This document shows positions 22,886 to 34,700 of a stretch of DNA of 64,000 nt, in pieces. Numbering within the stretch: position 1 is the stretch's first letter; each line of letters opens with the position of its first letter. The notes beneath the pieces were generated by a model that worked only from the letters and a program-made list of their open reading frames with translations, was not told the DNA's origin and made no database searches. Position numbers and translations under genes: made by a program. Source of the DNA: Liolophura sinensis (lineage: Eukaryota > Mollusca > Polyplacophora > Chitonida > Chitonidae); assembly GCF_032854445.1 (NCBI RefSeq), contig NC_088301.1:59284512-59348511 (forward strand), in the 5' to 3' direction.

Positions 22886-25800
22886 TTAGAAATTTTGCCA
22901 AACAACATTGCCATGAGTGATCACATACTTGATAAGCTTCTCCTGGCAGCCAAACTGGTATATAATGTTTTCCCATCTGAAAATAACAAGTATGTACGGA
23001 TTAGTTAAAATAACAAGAATGTACAGATAAGCTAAAATAAAAAGTATGTACCGATTAGTTAAAATAAAAAGTATGTACCGATTAGCAAAAATAACAAGTA
23101 TGTACAGATAAGTTAAAATAAAAAGTATGTACCGATTAGTTAGAATAACAAGTATGTACAGATTAGTTAAATTACTCAAGTCAATAATCAAAATCAACTA
23201 CAGAATAAGGAGATAATATAAAAGGAGATAATGATGTTCTGCAAGCGATAAAGTGACACAGAATGGCCTAAGCTTAAAATCTTAATACAGAACAAACTGA
23301 ATCATTGTTTCATAATTACAGTTTCTTTCATGCACCTTCCTATATTACTAATATCGTTCCATTAATACTAAACATATACATACATTAAACCTGCGGATGA
23401 TTGTGGGTTTCCTCCGGGCTCCGCCCGGTTTCCTCAGATCATAATGTTGGCCGCCGTCGTATAAGTTAAATATGGCGTTATATAGTGAGTAGGGCGTAAA
23501 ACATCAATCAAAAAATAAATAAATATGCATACAGTAAACATATAATATTCGATGTTAAGGAACAACGATCAAGATCCTGCTAATTATCACTTATATAGGT
23601 ACACTGGTAACAATTACTCAGAAACAATGAAAAACGAAAACAGCATACAGCATAAATACGTAAATATACCTGTCCGTTTCAAGTATGACCATGTTTCCTA
23701 CTTTGCCGACCTCCAGAGAGCCATGCGTGTCTTCCTTACCGAGAGCGGCGGCCGCGTTGATGGTCGCCGCGGCCAGAGATTCGGACATACTCATTCGGAA
23801 CAAGATGCAAGCGAGATGCATTACCATTGGCTACCGCGGGAATCAAACGGAAAGATAAAATATAGGAGACAAGATTAAGTAAGTCTATAACTGTGATAAC
23901 TAGGGTACATAGACATTGTGCAGGATTTCAGTGATTAAGTTTGATTAGCGACCTACAATAACAGACGGTCAATGCTCTGGCTTTACTCTTTATGTTGTTG
24001 TCTTTTATCTTATATACATCTGTCAGTGTATAATAAATCATGTATAGATATAATTACGGGTTTCATATGCATAATACGGGCCTATTATTGTTGCAAATCC
24101 GTTAACTTCGTGTCATTTGTTGAAAGGGTGAGCAAAGATAATCTTACAACAATTGCTCGAATCTCTTTGACTAAAGGGAGTATTATGTAAACAAGTTTCA
24201 ATAAACAGCCGAATTTTTACCATCTCTATACATTAACTGCTTCTAATGGACTTAAATATGCCGCCGGAAGTATTGCACGCAAGTCGAGCAACATTTAATC
24301 CTACCATAGAAAGGCAGTATGCATTAGGGTTGAAGTCTGACCCAAGTGCTACGGCTATCCCTTCGTCTATCATTTTGCGGACAGGTGGAGGTTTGAGCCG
24401 GAGGATGTAGGCTGTAGTGGGAAGAACCACTGCTACAGATCCAGACTGCGCCATTGCTGATATACCATCATCGGAGATTTCCTCCAAATGGCTTATAGCC
24501 AGCGCTCCTAGATCTGCACCCATCTAAAATAGAAGGATTTTGGAAATATTAAACAACAGATAGATTTGGGCCAAAAGCAAAAATACCCATACCCAATACA
24601 TATGCGGAATTGGCATATAGGTCCAACTCCTAAACTCCTCATTAATAGAGAACCTGTTCCACCTGGAGTAAATTCGGGATTTAGCTATGCAATATACATT
24701 TTTCCCCTGCCAATGTGATGAGACATTTTTGCTGGCAAATTGGTAACGTATTACTCATTCACTGCAAGTGTATAGCGGTCATTTCAGCAATATATGACCA
24801 GAGTCGCCATTGGTAGAGGAAAAACATCCCATTTGAGAACTCAGAATACTCGCCTCAGCAGATTTTAGTTGAGTTATCTCCTCCCCATGAAAATTCAGGT
24901 TAAGACCAATCGATTTTCCAGCCTGCAATATTCTGCCAGATTGCTGCAGGTCAAAAACTCCCTTTTCACAGAAAACGTCAATGTTGTCAACTTTCAAATC
25001 GCCATTATCCATGAGGGACTTCAAGCGCGGAAGTTGGACATTGAGTACATCATTTGTGGCTTCTTCTGACGATTTGCCCCTTAAAGAAAAAAGCCGAAAT
25101 TTTAAGACAGGCAATATTTGTAATTGCCTTAGAATAGTGGGAGAAAGCATGTAACCTACACCTTGTGAAGCATGACCTATACCAAAGAGTACGGGTAATG
25201 CTACATAGTGTTTCTCAATATGTCTGTGCACCAACAGTTTACTGGTTCATCTATATCCATAGTACTGAGAAATATGTATTTATATATAAATAATATAAAA
25301 AGTTAGATAGATCCCTCTCTATCTCTCTCTCTACCTCTCCCCCTCTTCCTCTCTTTCTCTGTCTCTCTCTATCTTTCTGCCCGTACACTGTAGCTTTAAA
25401 TTGTTACCCTCGTGGTTACGTAACTGGTAATAGTCCAAGTCTTAAGCTATCGGTTACATACTTTGGAACAGCGTGTGCACCCAGGAACGTGCTGGAGATG
25501 TCAACCGGAAGTTCCATCCTCGCTCTGTCGATAACACGAAGTTGTTTCAATTCCGTCTCCGCTTCCAGCCCGTATCCGCTTTTGCACTCCACCAGCGTCG
25601 TCCCTGCTTGGAGCATCTGACGCAGCCTTCCGCACAGGCCTTTGAATAGTTCGTCGTCCGAGGCATTGCGAGTGTGGTCAACAGTGTAATGGATACCTCC
25701 TCCCGCTTGGTGAATTTCCATGTATGTGGCGCCTTCCAGCTGCAGGAAAGCATGAGTATGTTTCTTCGTTTTGCCTCATGTTTTATGAGGCCATGCATTT

Positions 25801-26030
25801 GTGTTATTCACAAGGTTGGCTTCCAATTGATTGCACGTATATATCTGTTTGTTTTTTTACTGTAAGCTAAAGGAATGTAAGCTAAAATAAGAGTGATTTT
25901 GAAGAAGGCCTCAAACCATTAAGCAACGGTTGATAATGACATGGTTTACGTAATTCCAAATTGTCAAATCCAACAGCAAGGCCAAAGCATGTTGAAGGAA
26001 TTATTTTCGCCAACACCACTGCATGGCACT

Positions 26031-26108
<78 letters not shown>

Positions 26109-27362
26109 TGATTGGGACGAAGATAAGTGTTTTACTTTCATCGAAAACTCGTGAAGTCTGTCTCCAGCCCACACTGGGTGGGTGTGTGCATCAACGAAAC
26201 CTACAAGATGACACAGATTATTATACGGGAAGTTTTGTATGACATGATCAACTGTGTGTACACAGAGAGACATATACCGGTGTACGCTGCTGTATGGAAT
26301 ATACTTTTTTTATTTCGAAACAAGCAATGAATACAGCGAATCTTTATTAAAACAAAAATAACTGCGCTGCAACAGACGCACACAGTGGTTTCCTTGACAC
26401 TTATGCTCTAGGTCGGACAACGTGGATTTATTTATTATATACACAAAATAGATCCCATTCTGAACATAGTAGACATTTGCTAACATTTTCATAGCATTGT
26501 CTTACCTGGTATAACACAATGACCAGTGGCGTCAACAGTGTTTTGAAATTGGCAATTTCCATATGCCCGGGCGATCACGTCGTCATAATCTATTCCCTCA
26601 ATCAACCCTTGTCTTCAAACAAGTAACAAGAACATGAAATGAAAGGCAGTTGCTGTGAGTGAATCACAACAGTCAATGATTCCCAAATAGACTAGCAAAC
26701 TCGTGCCCTAGGAAACATGTAAATTTTTTTTTGGCTTGTAGTCGAACAGATTCATTTGGAATATACAGAAATCAAACGCAGGTGGTATATGCAGTACAGA
26801 GTAGGTCTATATACATAGCCTATGTTATACATTGAACAGCTATACCTGAAAGGTAGGCTTATTCAGTCAGCTAATGCCTTACGCCCGTAACAAGCAAGTG
26901 CAAACTTCAGTTTCACTCTTTAAGTAAGGTAAAAGGATGAAGAAATGTTCATCAGAGGTATATACTGCCAGTGGCTGATAGGGTAGGGCTACACTGAGGT
27001 TATATCATCTTTTTGCCTTCGCATTTATGAATCTATAGGAGAAATGTCTGTGGATGTTACTTCTCTCTTTCTCCTCATTGATAAGGTCGATATAGAATTC
27101 AATTATTTGAATACTTTTTCTTACGACTACTATTCAGTTGTCGATATGATGAACCTTTTCTTAGTTTTTTGCCATTTTAGTTTCGGGTTTCTAAGGCAAA
27201 TTTTTACTGGTCCTCCACTTACGCATCTACCACCAGACTTAATCCTCGACCCTTCTCAGCCTGCAAGACGTCCACACACCGCATGTCGGATCCGCCCAGC
27301 TTTCCCCTTCCTGACGAGACAGTGACCAGCTGGGAGGCCGAGTGAACCAGCAGCTTCTTCAT
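22886..27362 (-). CDS. AMDHD1: Imidazolonepropionase, 8 coding exons
   Basis: Hydrolyses 4-imidazolone-5-propanoate to N-formimino-L-glutamate, step 3 of histidine catabolism. Minus-strand exons in order: 27362-27223, 26612-26506, 26200-26136, 25739-25420, 25079-24854, 24523-24305, 23830-23670, 22976-22886. They are phase-consistent and total 1329 nt (442 aa; human about 426). Landmarks: the metal-binding DAHTHPVWAGDR in exon 3, MEIHQAGGGIHYTV and LVECKSGYGLEAETELK in exon 4, VDNIDVFCEKGVFDL and NFHGEE in exon 5, ISHLEEISDDG and ALGSDFNPNAYC in exon 6, LAAATINAA and THGSLEVGK in exon 7, YQFGCQEKLIKYVI in exon 8. The start ATG (MKKLLVHSASQLVTV) fits the family N-terminus. Intron 5 appears to use a GC donor (GAG|GCGAGT). 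Exon 4 reads about 14 residues past the usual AVPK junction. The gene is convergent with HAL. Confidence 0.93.
22977..23180 (-). repeat. ~27-bp minisatellite abutting the last AMDHD1 acceptor
   Basis: About seven copies of AAAATAACAAGTATGTACCG ATTAGTT (plus strand). The first copy directly touches the acceptor of the final exon, so the TTGTTATTTTCAG of the 3' splice site is itself a repeat unit. Confidence 0.9.
23391..23526 (+). repeat. SINE fragment (3' half only)
   Basis: Starts at CTGCGGATGATTGTGGGTTT and runs through GCCGCCGTCGTATAAG to an AAATAAATAAAT tail. The tRNA-like head is missing. Lies in the last AMDHD1 intron. Confidence 0.8.
25300..25381. repeat. CT-rich low-complexity tract
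   Basis: Runs of CTCTCT, CTCCCC and TCTCTGTCTC on the plus strand within AMDHD1 intron 4. On the transcribed strand it is GA-rich. Confidence 0.9.
26033..26105. repeat. (TA)n microsatellite in AMDHD1 intron 3
   Basis: About 36 uninterrupted TA units, ending 30 nt past the exon-3 donor on the transcribed strand. Confidence 0.98.
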
Positions 27363-29114
27363 GGTGAAACCTCTTTGACGATACAAAACTACAACTTGTC
27401 ACACTTATAGCCCAAGATGCCTCTTATGTCTATGCCTTATATTCCGACTTACTCCAGACATCCAACTATGATGGACCAATTCACGGGATTAAATCTTTAG
27501 ACATAACAAATATTACGAGAAAAACTGTTGGCTATCGTGCAGATCTCTTTAGTCTTGGTGAAACATATCCCGATAGTGTTGTTTACGTCTCCGACATCTG
27601 GACAAATCCGTGTGAGAGAGAATACCTGCACCGTGGTAGGTGTCGTCTACCTGTATGATATGCCAACATCCGGCCATATCTCTGTAATCAGCCTTCTTGA
27701 AGATAATGCTGATATATACAAACCCGTGTCAGGGCTGTTGAGATAACCCCTGACACTCCTGATCTAGATAATTTGTTGTTCCGACACACGTGTTTACACC
27801 TATATATGTATTGTATACAGCTGTTTAGGCCTATATATGTGTGGTATAAACGTGCTTAGGTCTATACATGTATCCTTGTACGCCCCACCCTTCGTGGGTC
27901 AATGGTGACAACCATGTGGATGTTTGTGCAGGGTAACCTTTGCTGAATACCACAAGCATTCCACCAATGTGATGTGCTTATCCGTAGGTTACACTTCAGA
28001 AAGTTCGTCAGTAATTTGCCAAAAGCCTGTGGTTTACCTCATGCACTCCAGTTACCTCCTTAATTGAATAAGTAGTTATAGTCTTGAATGAAAACGTTCA
28101 CCACTGAACAAGGCAGTTCCAAGTGCATTCTGGAGGGTGCAAGCGTGGCCGCGAGAAACCATTCTTCACAAATTCCTAGGGTTTGTTGATTTGTCACTTC
28201 GGTTTCTGCATGATTCGTGAGATCACAGTTTAGTGGCTCCTTATAGCAGGCTGCTCCCAGAGCCCAGACAGCTGTAGTACTGCCTCACGGGAACGCTTCA
28301 CACGATGCCTGTCCATTCACAGCATAAGCCTATACAACCCATCTTTATTTAATCAAGCTAACGATATACAGTTATAATGTTGTGTCAAGGAATAAATCAG
28401 ATCCGAGCTGACATAAAACCAGCGAGGAAACGAGGAAATACACACGATCAATGATTGGCTGAAAATGCCTTGGCGGAAATACGCCGGCTGCAATGCCATT
28501 GGCTGTCGTAAAAGTAGGATTCTTAAGACTTTTAAATGTAGAGTCAAATATGGGTGATTACGAAGCATGTGGCAAGTATCAACCTTGCTGACAGGGCGAT
28601 GATACAAACAGGACAAACATAACTTTGTCCGTTCTCCGAGTATCACCAACCTTAGCTGTGGTGGGTGTGCCGTTCTTTAAGTTTTAGGCATGATCGACCG
28701 CCGGTTAAAATCCCGATGTACTGCTTACTAGACAAACGCTCTGTAACGTCTCGGCCACAGAAATGTGTATTACCCATGCCTAGCACTGTCCATGGTTAAC
28801 GCCGTGAATTAGTGCTCAGAATTAAATATGTATCTAGTCATATCTAAACTGGAACGATTGACAGGCTCTGATTTGGTTGATTGATGTTCAATATATCTTG
28901 CATGTATCTATTCAAAGACGGTTAACGGTGGAGAAAGCCGGATTACCCGGAGCAAACCACCGAACTATAGCAAGTAACTGACGAACATTTCAACACAGAT
29001 TTTGACCCTTACAATGCGATCTTAATGCTAAGGAATAACAAGAGTTCAGGTGAACACAACATACGCCCCAATAAATGCATTTGTTTGAAATGTATAAAAT
29101 AATACCAGCAGCAT
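27363..29114. other. Non-genic stretch upstream of AMDHD1
   Basis: No convincing exon. It should hold the AMDHD1 promoter and 5'UTR; no core motif could be assigned. Confidence 0.45.
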
Positions 29115-29165
29115 TGTGGCGAGTATAACCCCTGAGGGGAACCTTCAGGGGTTATACTCGCCACA
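29115..29165. repeat. Perfect inverted repeat (21-bp arms, 9-nt loop)
   Basis: Left arm 29115-29135 (TGTGGCGAGTATAACCCCTG plus A) is the exact reverse complement of 29145-29165. The spacer is GGGGAACCT. There are no inverted-repeat-flanking target duplications that I can see. Confidence 0.97.
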
Positions 29166-29279
29166 TGGATGTTGATCATAGGTATGTTGTTACCATGAAA
29201 ACCGCACAAGTGGATAAATGTGTCCACCACAAATGAAAACTTTATGCGGAACACAGTTGGAGTTGTATCCCGGACACGA

Positions 29280-30480
29280 AATCATTCCTATTTATATAGT
29301 ATATATATGGAAAACAGCTACCCGGCTCCCATGACAACGGCGAAAATGGACAAATGTAAGTCGTGACAGTTCGTCCTCTGTGTATCTATGTATCCACAAA
29401 AAAATAAAACTCTGCATGGAAAACTTTCGGAGTTGTAGTCCGGACACGAAATCGTATGTTTAAATAAAATATATGAGGAAAATGGCTATCTGATTACAAT
29501 GACAACCGCGAAAATGGACCAATGTGAGTCACGACCCATCGTAATCTGTGCATCTACATTTATGTATCCACCAAAAATTAAAACTCTGTGTGGAAAACTC
29601 ACCCACGTTATTGCCTGGACACGGAATCATATATGTCTATATGGTATATATAGGGAAATTAGCATTCTAGTAAAAATGACAACCGCGGGAAAAAAACATT
29701 TTGTGAGTCGCGACCCGTTGTCTTCTGGGTATGTATATATCTACCAAAAATCAAAACTCTACTCAGAAAACAGTTGGACTTATAGCCCGGAAACGAAATC
29801 TTATCTATTTATATAGTATATACAGGGAAAATGGTAATCTTGTAACCATGACAACCGTGGAAATGGACAAATGTGACTCAGGACACATCGTCATCTGTGT
29901 ATCTATGTATCGACCAAAAATTAAAACTGTACATAAAAAGCGGAGTTATAGCCCGGACACGAAATCATATCTATTTATATAGTATATACACGGAAAATCT
30001 GGCCACCATGACAACCGCGAAAATGGACAAATGTGAGTCGCTATACGACTCTGTTTATCTGTTTATCTGTTTATGCATGTATCCACCATAAATGAAAACT
30101 CTACGCGGAAAACAGTTGAGGTTATAGCCCAGACACGAAATCATATGTATCTATGTAGTATATATAGGGAAACTGGCGATCTAGTAACCATGACAACCGC
30201 AGAAATGAACAAATGTGAATCGCGACACATCGTCACCTGTGTATGTATGTATCCCGAAAATGGACAATATGAGTCGCGACACATCGTCATCTGTGTATGT
30301 ATGTATCCCGAAAATGGACAATATGATTCGCGACACATCGTCATCTGTGTATGTATGTATCCCGAAAATGGACAATATGAGTCGCGACACATCGTCATCT
30401 GTATATCTGTGTATACACCAAAACTTAAAACTCTTCTGTTGATAACTGTAGGAGTTATAGCCCGGACACGAATACCGACG
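29280..30480 (+). repeat. ~145-bp tandem repeat array with an internal 54-bp sub-array
   Basis: About eight diverged copies of a unit containing ATAGCCCGGACACGAAATCA, ATGACAACCGCGAAAATGGA, CAAATGTGAGTCGCGAC and ATGTATCCACCAAAAATTAA. At 30253, 30307 and 30361 a 54-bp sub-unit (CCCGAAAATGGACAATATGA...) is repeated head to tail. The open frames seen across it on both strands follow from period and composition, not coding. Confidence 0.85.
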
Positions 30481-31369
30481 GACGGGCGGAGAGATAAACA
30501 GACGGACAAAATCGCTAAAACGTAATAGGCTCCGCCCAAATGCAGGGGGTATATAAAAATGAACTTCATGTAATACTGTTTAAATTCACAAAAAAAAACT
30601 AGGTATCCACCCTTCACTTCCCCCAAAGACACAGAGACTGGTGGAAACAAAGTAGGATGGGACTGACCAGTTCTTCCTGTGCCTGGCGATCCAGACAACT
30701 ATTTCAACCGTGTGCCCACGACAAACCTGTTCTCTAACAGGAATGAAGATGAGCCGAACCCATCACCAGTTTGTCGTGAAGCCAACCTACCTCAGGGGCT
30801 GTTCAACAAAGGTATTTTGGGATGTGCTCGACTGGCGTGATCATTAAGAAAACGGAGAGCCTACCAAGTGAAGAAGCCCTTGAAGTTTTTAGTTTGACCT
30901 GCATGGTCAATACATGATTACTGTTTGAAACCTCCCGATGTATGAGAGCGATGATTTTCTCCACGGTGCCGATTTTTACCTCATTACACAAGTCATATTA
31001 TGTTTAACTATAAATCAAACTCTAATACCACAAAAATACGATATGCTACTGGTATATTTTTCTCTTCGTTTTTAGGTACATGGCAGATCTCATTACTGAC
31101 TATATGTACATGCAATTAAAATGGGGTTAACCAGTTATATTTTACTAAAGGCAAACACAACAAATACACAGTTCACTGTATAGCTAACGGAATGATTGGT
31201 TGTAAAGTAATGAGGCATTTAGATTTCAGCTATGGTGTTTGATGTAATTCTGTTTTGAAGATTATATGGAAACATTTCACGCGTTTGTATTTGAGTACGA
31301 AGAAATATTTATCACATTGTCATTCATATGTATGAAATCTTGTATAAGTATAAATATCTTTCAAAAATC

Positions 31370-31510
31370 TGTAACCTTTATATACATTCTAAATACTTCA
31401 GAAAATGTGTAAATTACCTTTATATACATTCTAAATACTTCAGAAAACGTGTGAATTTCCTTTCTATACATTCTAAATACTTCAGAAAATGTGTAAATTT
31501 ATAGATTCTA
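31370..31510 (+). repeat. ~58-bp three-copy repeat near the NWD-like gene 3' end
   Basis: CCTTTATATACATTCTAAAT followed by ACTTCAGAAAATGTGTAAAT is repeated three times with small changes, 240-375 bp beyond the stop codon of the minus-strand gene. Confidence 0.8.
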
Positions 31511-31744
31511 AACTTATGTAAAAATATATATCTGATATTATAATTTTCATATAAAATATTTAATAAAAAATAGATTAAAATGTAAAGGAATACCCTTCAC
31601 TTGTCAGTACGTCACAATGAATTAGCCAAAATGATGGATTTTCGAAGTGGTCAGTTTCCTAAAGTTTGTTCATCGCTTGTACTTGCGCAGTGCCTTGCAC
31701 GCAAAAGTATAAAAGCAGCATTGTAAGAGCATATTTGTTAACCA

Positions 31745-34700
31745 TTACATAAGTGCACAAGCCTTTGATGGAGTGCCTTTTTTTGTATCCTTTAGAAGTC
31801 GTTGCTGAACATCTGATGACATGTTCATCTGGCGACCACTCAGCTCGTCTTGAAACCATGAAGCATCTCCGGAGGAATTGATTGGCTGCTTGGGCTCCAG
31901 GGGTATTCTCCTCTCTTTATCCTGTTCAGGATTGTTCGGGTCATCGCTGTCCTGTTCTTCATCATCAGACATAAAGTAATTATAAGTCGCTGGTCTGTGA
32001 ACAAGGACCCGTCTTTGGCCACTGTCTTTCTCCACAATACCGCCGTGCTTTGTTGAGATGGGCTCTTTTTCGTTCGATTGGAGTGAGGAGTCGGTGTCAG
32101 GAGACTGATCGCCGTCAGATGTGTTACCATCTGTCCTCAAGTACATCGTCGATCCCTTTTGTGATGAGTATGTGGAGAAAGTTTCCATTTCAGAGAGCGT
32201 GTTGTCTTCGGCACCTCCGTCGTAGTCCTGTTCCGATTCCGAGGAGGCGAAGTAGTTACACGTTGTTGCTTGCTTCACGGACATGGTGGTCATTCCGCTG
32301 ACCTCGCTAGAGGTCACTGTTGAATCCGCAGCTATCCCAACGACGGGTTCCGACTTCGTTCCCAGCTGTGCTGGTCTCACATGTGCTCCAGTGGCGTCCA
32401 GATTGTCATCTTCCTGGTGACACCTTTGGTTATCTGGGAGAATTTGCCCGGCAGACACCGGCAGTTCATGCACAGATTTTACAGCTATATCTCCAGAACT
32501 GACAGAGCCACTAGTCGATCCTGAATATGAGGAACCTGTCGATTCAGGATCGCTAGATTCCCATTGCGATTCCGATCCCGAAACCAATTCTGAATCTGAG
32601 TCGGATTCAATTTCTTTGTCATCTCTAGAAGAGCCTCTCTGAACTGCGTCCATATTATCAACCTGCATATTTGAGGAAATTACATAATGGGCCTCTTCCC
32701 CAATAGGTAACACGCGTGTTGTACTCAAATGTTCATTATCCTTTGAGGGTCGTCTTTCTCCTCTGAAAGGCCCCTTTGAAAACCGCACCGTGTCAGTTTT
32801 AAGAGGTCCTTTGTTTAAGGTTTGTTTTACAAAATACGCTTTGTTTTCAATTTCTTGGCTCGTTTTCGTATTTAAGCCTTCATTTCGTAATTCTAAGGAT
32901 CGGATATTACCTTCTGTTGCGTTTGATATGGACATAATTGTTGATTCGGATGTGTCACAGGTTTTCTTGGGGATATCTGACAAGAGAATTTGAGTTACAC
33001 TTTCTATTCGACATGGAAGCAAGTCATTAACCAAGCTGCTCTCAAAACACGGCACGTCGTAACTGATTCGATCAAGGTGCATGGTCTCTCTCAGTTCCTC
33101 GTTCGCTGTAAGCACGGATGGGTGGGCCATTCCTCGTGCAAATAAAAACAGTGTATCTAGGTGATTACTGGCAATAATGCTGGTTGGCACACCCAAAGGA
33201 ACCGGATATTTAACGAGAACTTGTGATGTCCCGATGTTAACTAGATAAATTCTTCTTGAACTAGATGTAGCTGCGAAGAATTTTCCATCCTTTGAAGTCA
33301 CTGCGTTCAGCAACTGTACTGACACTATTTCACTGAAGATACCCGAGGTCATGTCAAGTTTTAGCACGTTAAGGGAGGTGAAAATTATAATATCTGTAGC
33401 TTGAAAAATTATATTGTTCACATCTACACACTTGGAAAATCGTTCTCTATATTCACTGATCTTTTTTAGCTCGTTTGCGTCAAATATTTTCAAACTTAGT
33501 GTCATAGCAGACCCATGGTCACCAGTCAGGCCTACACAGGCAGCCGCAAATTTTGTTTCATCAGTGCTGAGGCAAAGACACACGGTTTCGTCTTCGTCGG
33601 TGCTTACGCGCACTTTTTGCGAAGGCTTGTCGTTAACCAGGGCCATTACTTCATACGAGCAAACTAAAGAGACATTACCCGATTCTACGCTGTCTGTTAA
33701 CGTCATGAACACAATTTTACTTCTGCCTAACGAGATTCTTCCTTGGATGCATTCATATGTAACACAAGAATCCGCCGCATCCAGCTGCAAAGAGTGCACA
33801 ACTGATCCTTGGCATGTCCCCTTTTGCACAACAGCTAGTCTTTTGTTATTTTCCGAAAAAACTGCGTCTACAAAGCGTCCATCATTATTTTTTAAGTGTT
33901 TGAAATGGTTTAGCCTTGTTAACCTTTCCTCAGTGATGTCAAACACAGAAATTCCTCTGCCTAATGCCACAGCCATAGATGCATCCGGCGAGAGCACCAA
34001 TTTATCGACAAAATGATCAATTTGGACCTGGGAGAACGTCCATCGGTAGACCTTTTCACAAGTGTTTATCGTGGCAACATATCCATCCTCTGTGACACCA
34101 ACAATTAATCCACTGGATCCGCTGTACGTCAAACTCTGAAAAGTTGGGTCGGTATGATTCCCTGCAATGCACGAAGAGCCATGGGTAAATCCTCAGCAAA
34201 AAATACATGCAGCCGTCGCCAACTACATGTAGTGGGTTAGTCAATAACCAACTAGTAGGTCAGTTCATAAATAACTTAAGAATAAGGAAGTTTTTTTAGT
34301 GCTTGGACACTTGTTTACCAATATATGTCATATCAGAGAGTGCTAGAACGAAGCACTAAATGGTACATTGCCCGAGAATGCACAAATCTATCAGGCTCGT
34401 CCATCTATGACTGAAAACTAGGAGTTGGCCCGATATTCAGACACTTCCCCACACTGTATTACATAATCTTGTCCTCATAAGAGATCGGATTTCATCGGTT
34501 AGTGTAACCTCTTGTCAACTATCACACTGTGGTCACTGCCCTGGTTTTACTCTCTTTGCTGCCTTTTATTTATATCATACAAATTATTACAGAAGGTACT
34601 GTTCTCCAACAAAAATAAACTAGAACAAAGCATTAGACAGAAACATGCCAATATGAGTAAACCCGAACAAGATCAATATTCAATCTAAATAACAGTTATG

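Noticed and set aside
26001-26273. Minus-strand open frame with long (IY)n tract
   Set aside because: Only the part 26136-26200 is a real AMDHD1 exon; the rest is translation of the (TA)n microsatellite in the intron.
30073-30698. 150- and 185-codon open frames on opposite strands
   Set aside because: They coincide with the 54/145-bp tandem repeat and lack any similarity or gene structure.
33414-34016. 200-codon plus-strand open frame
   Set aside because: Antisense shadow of the NWD-like last exon.
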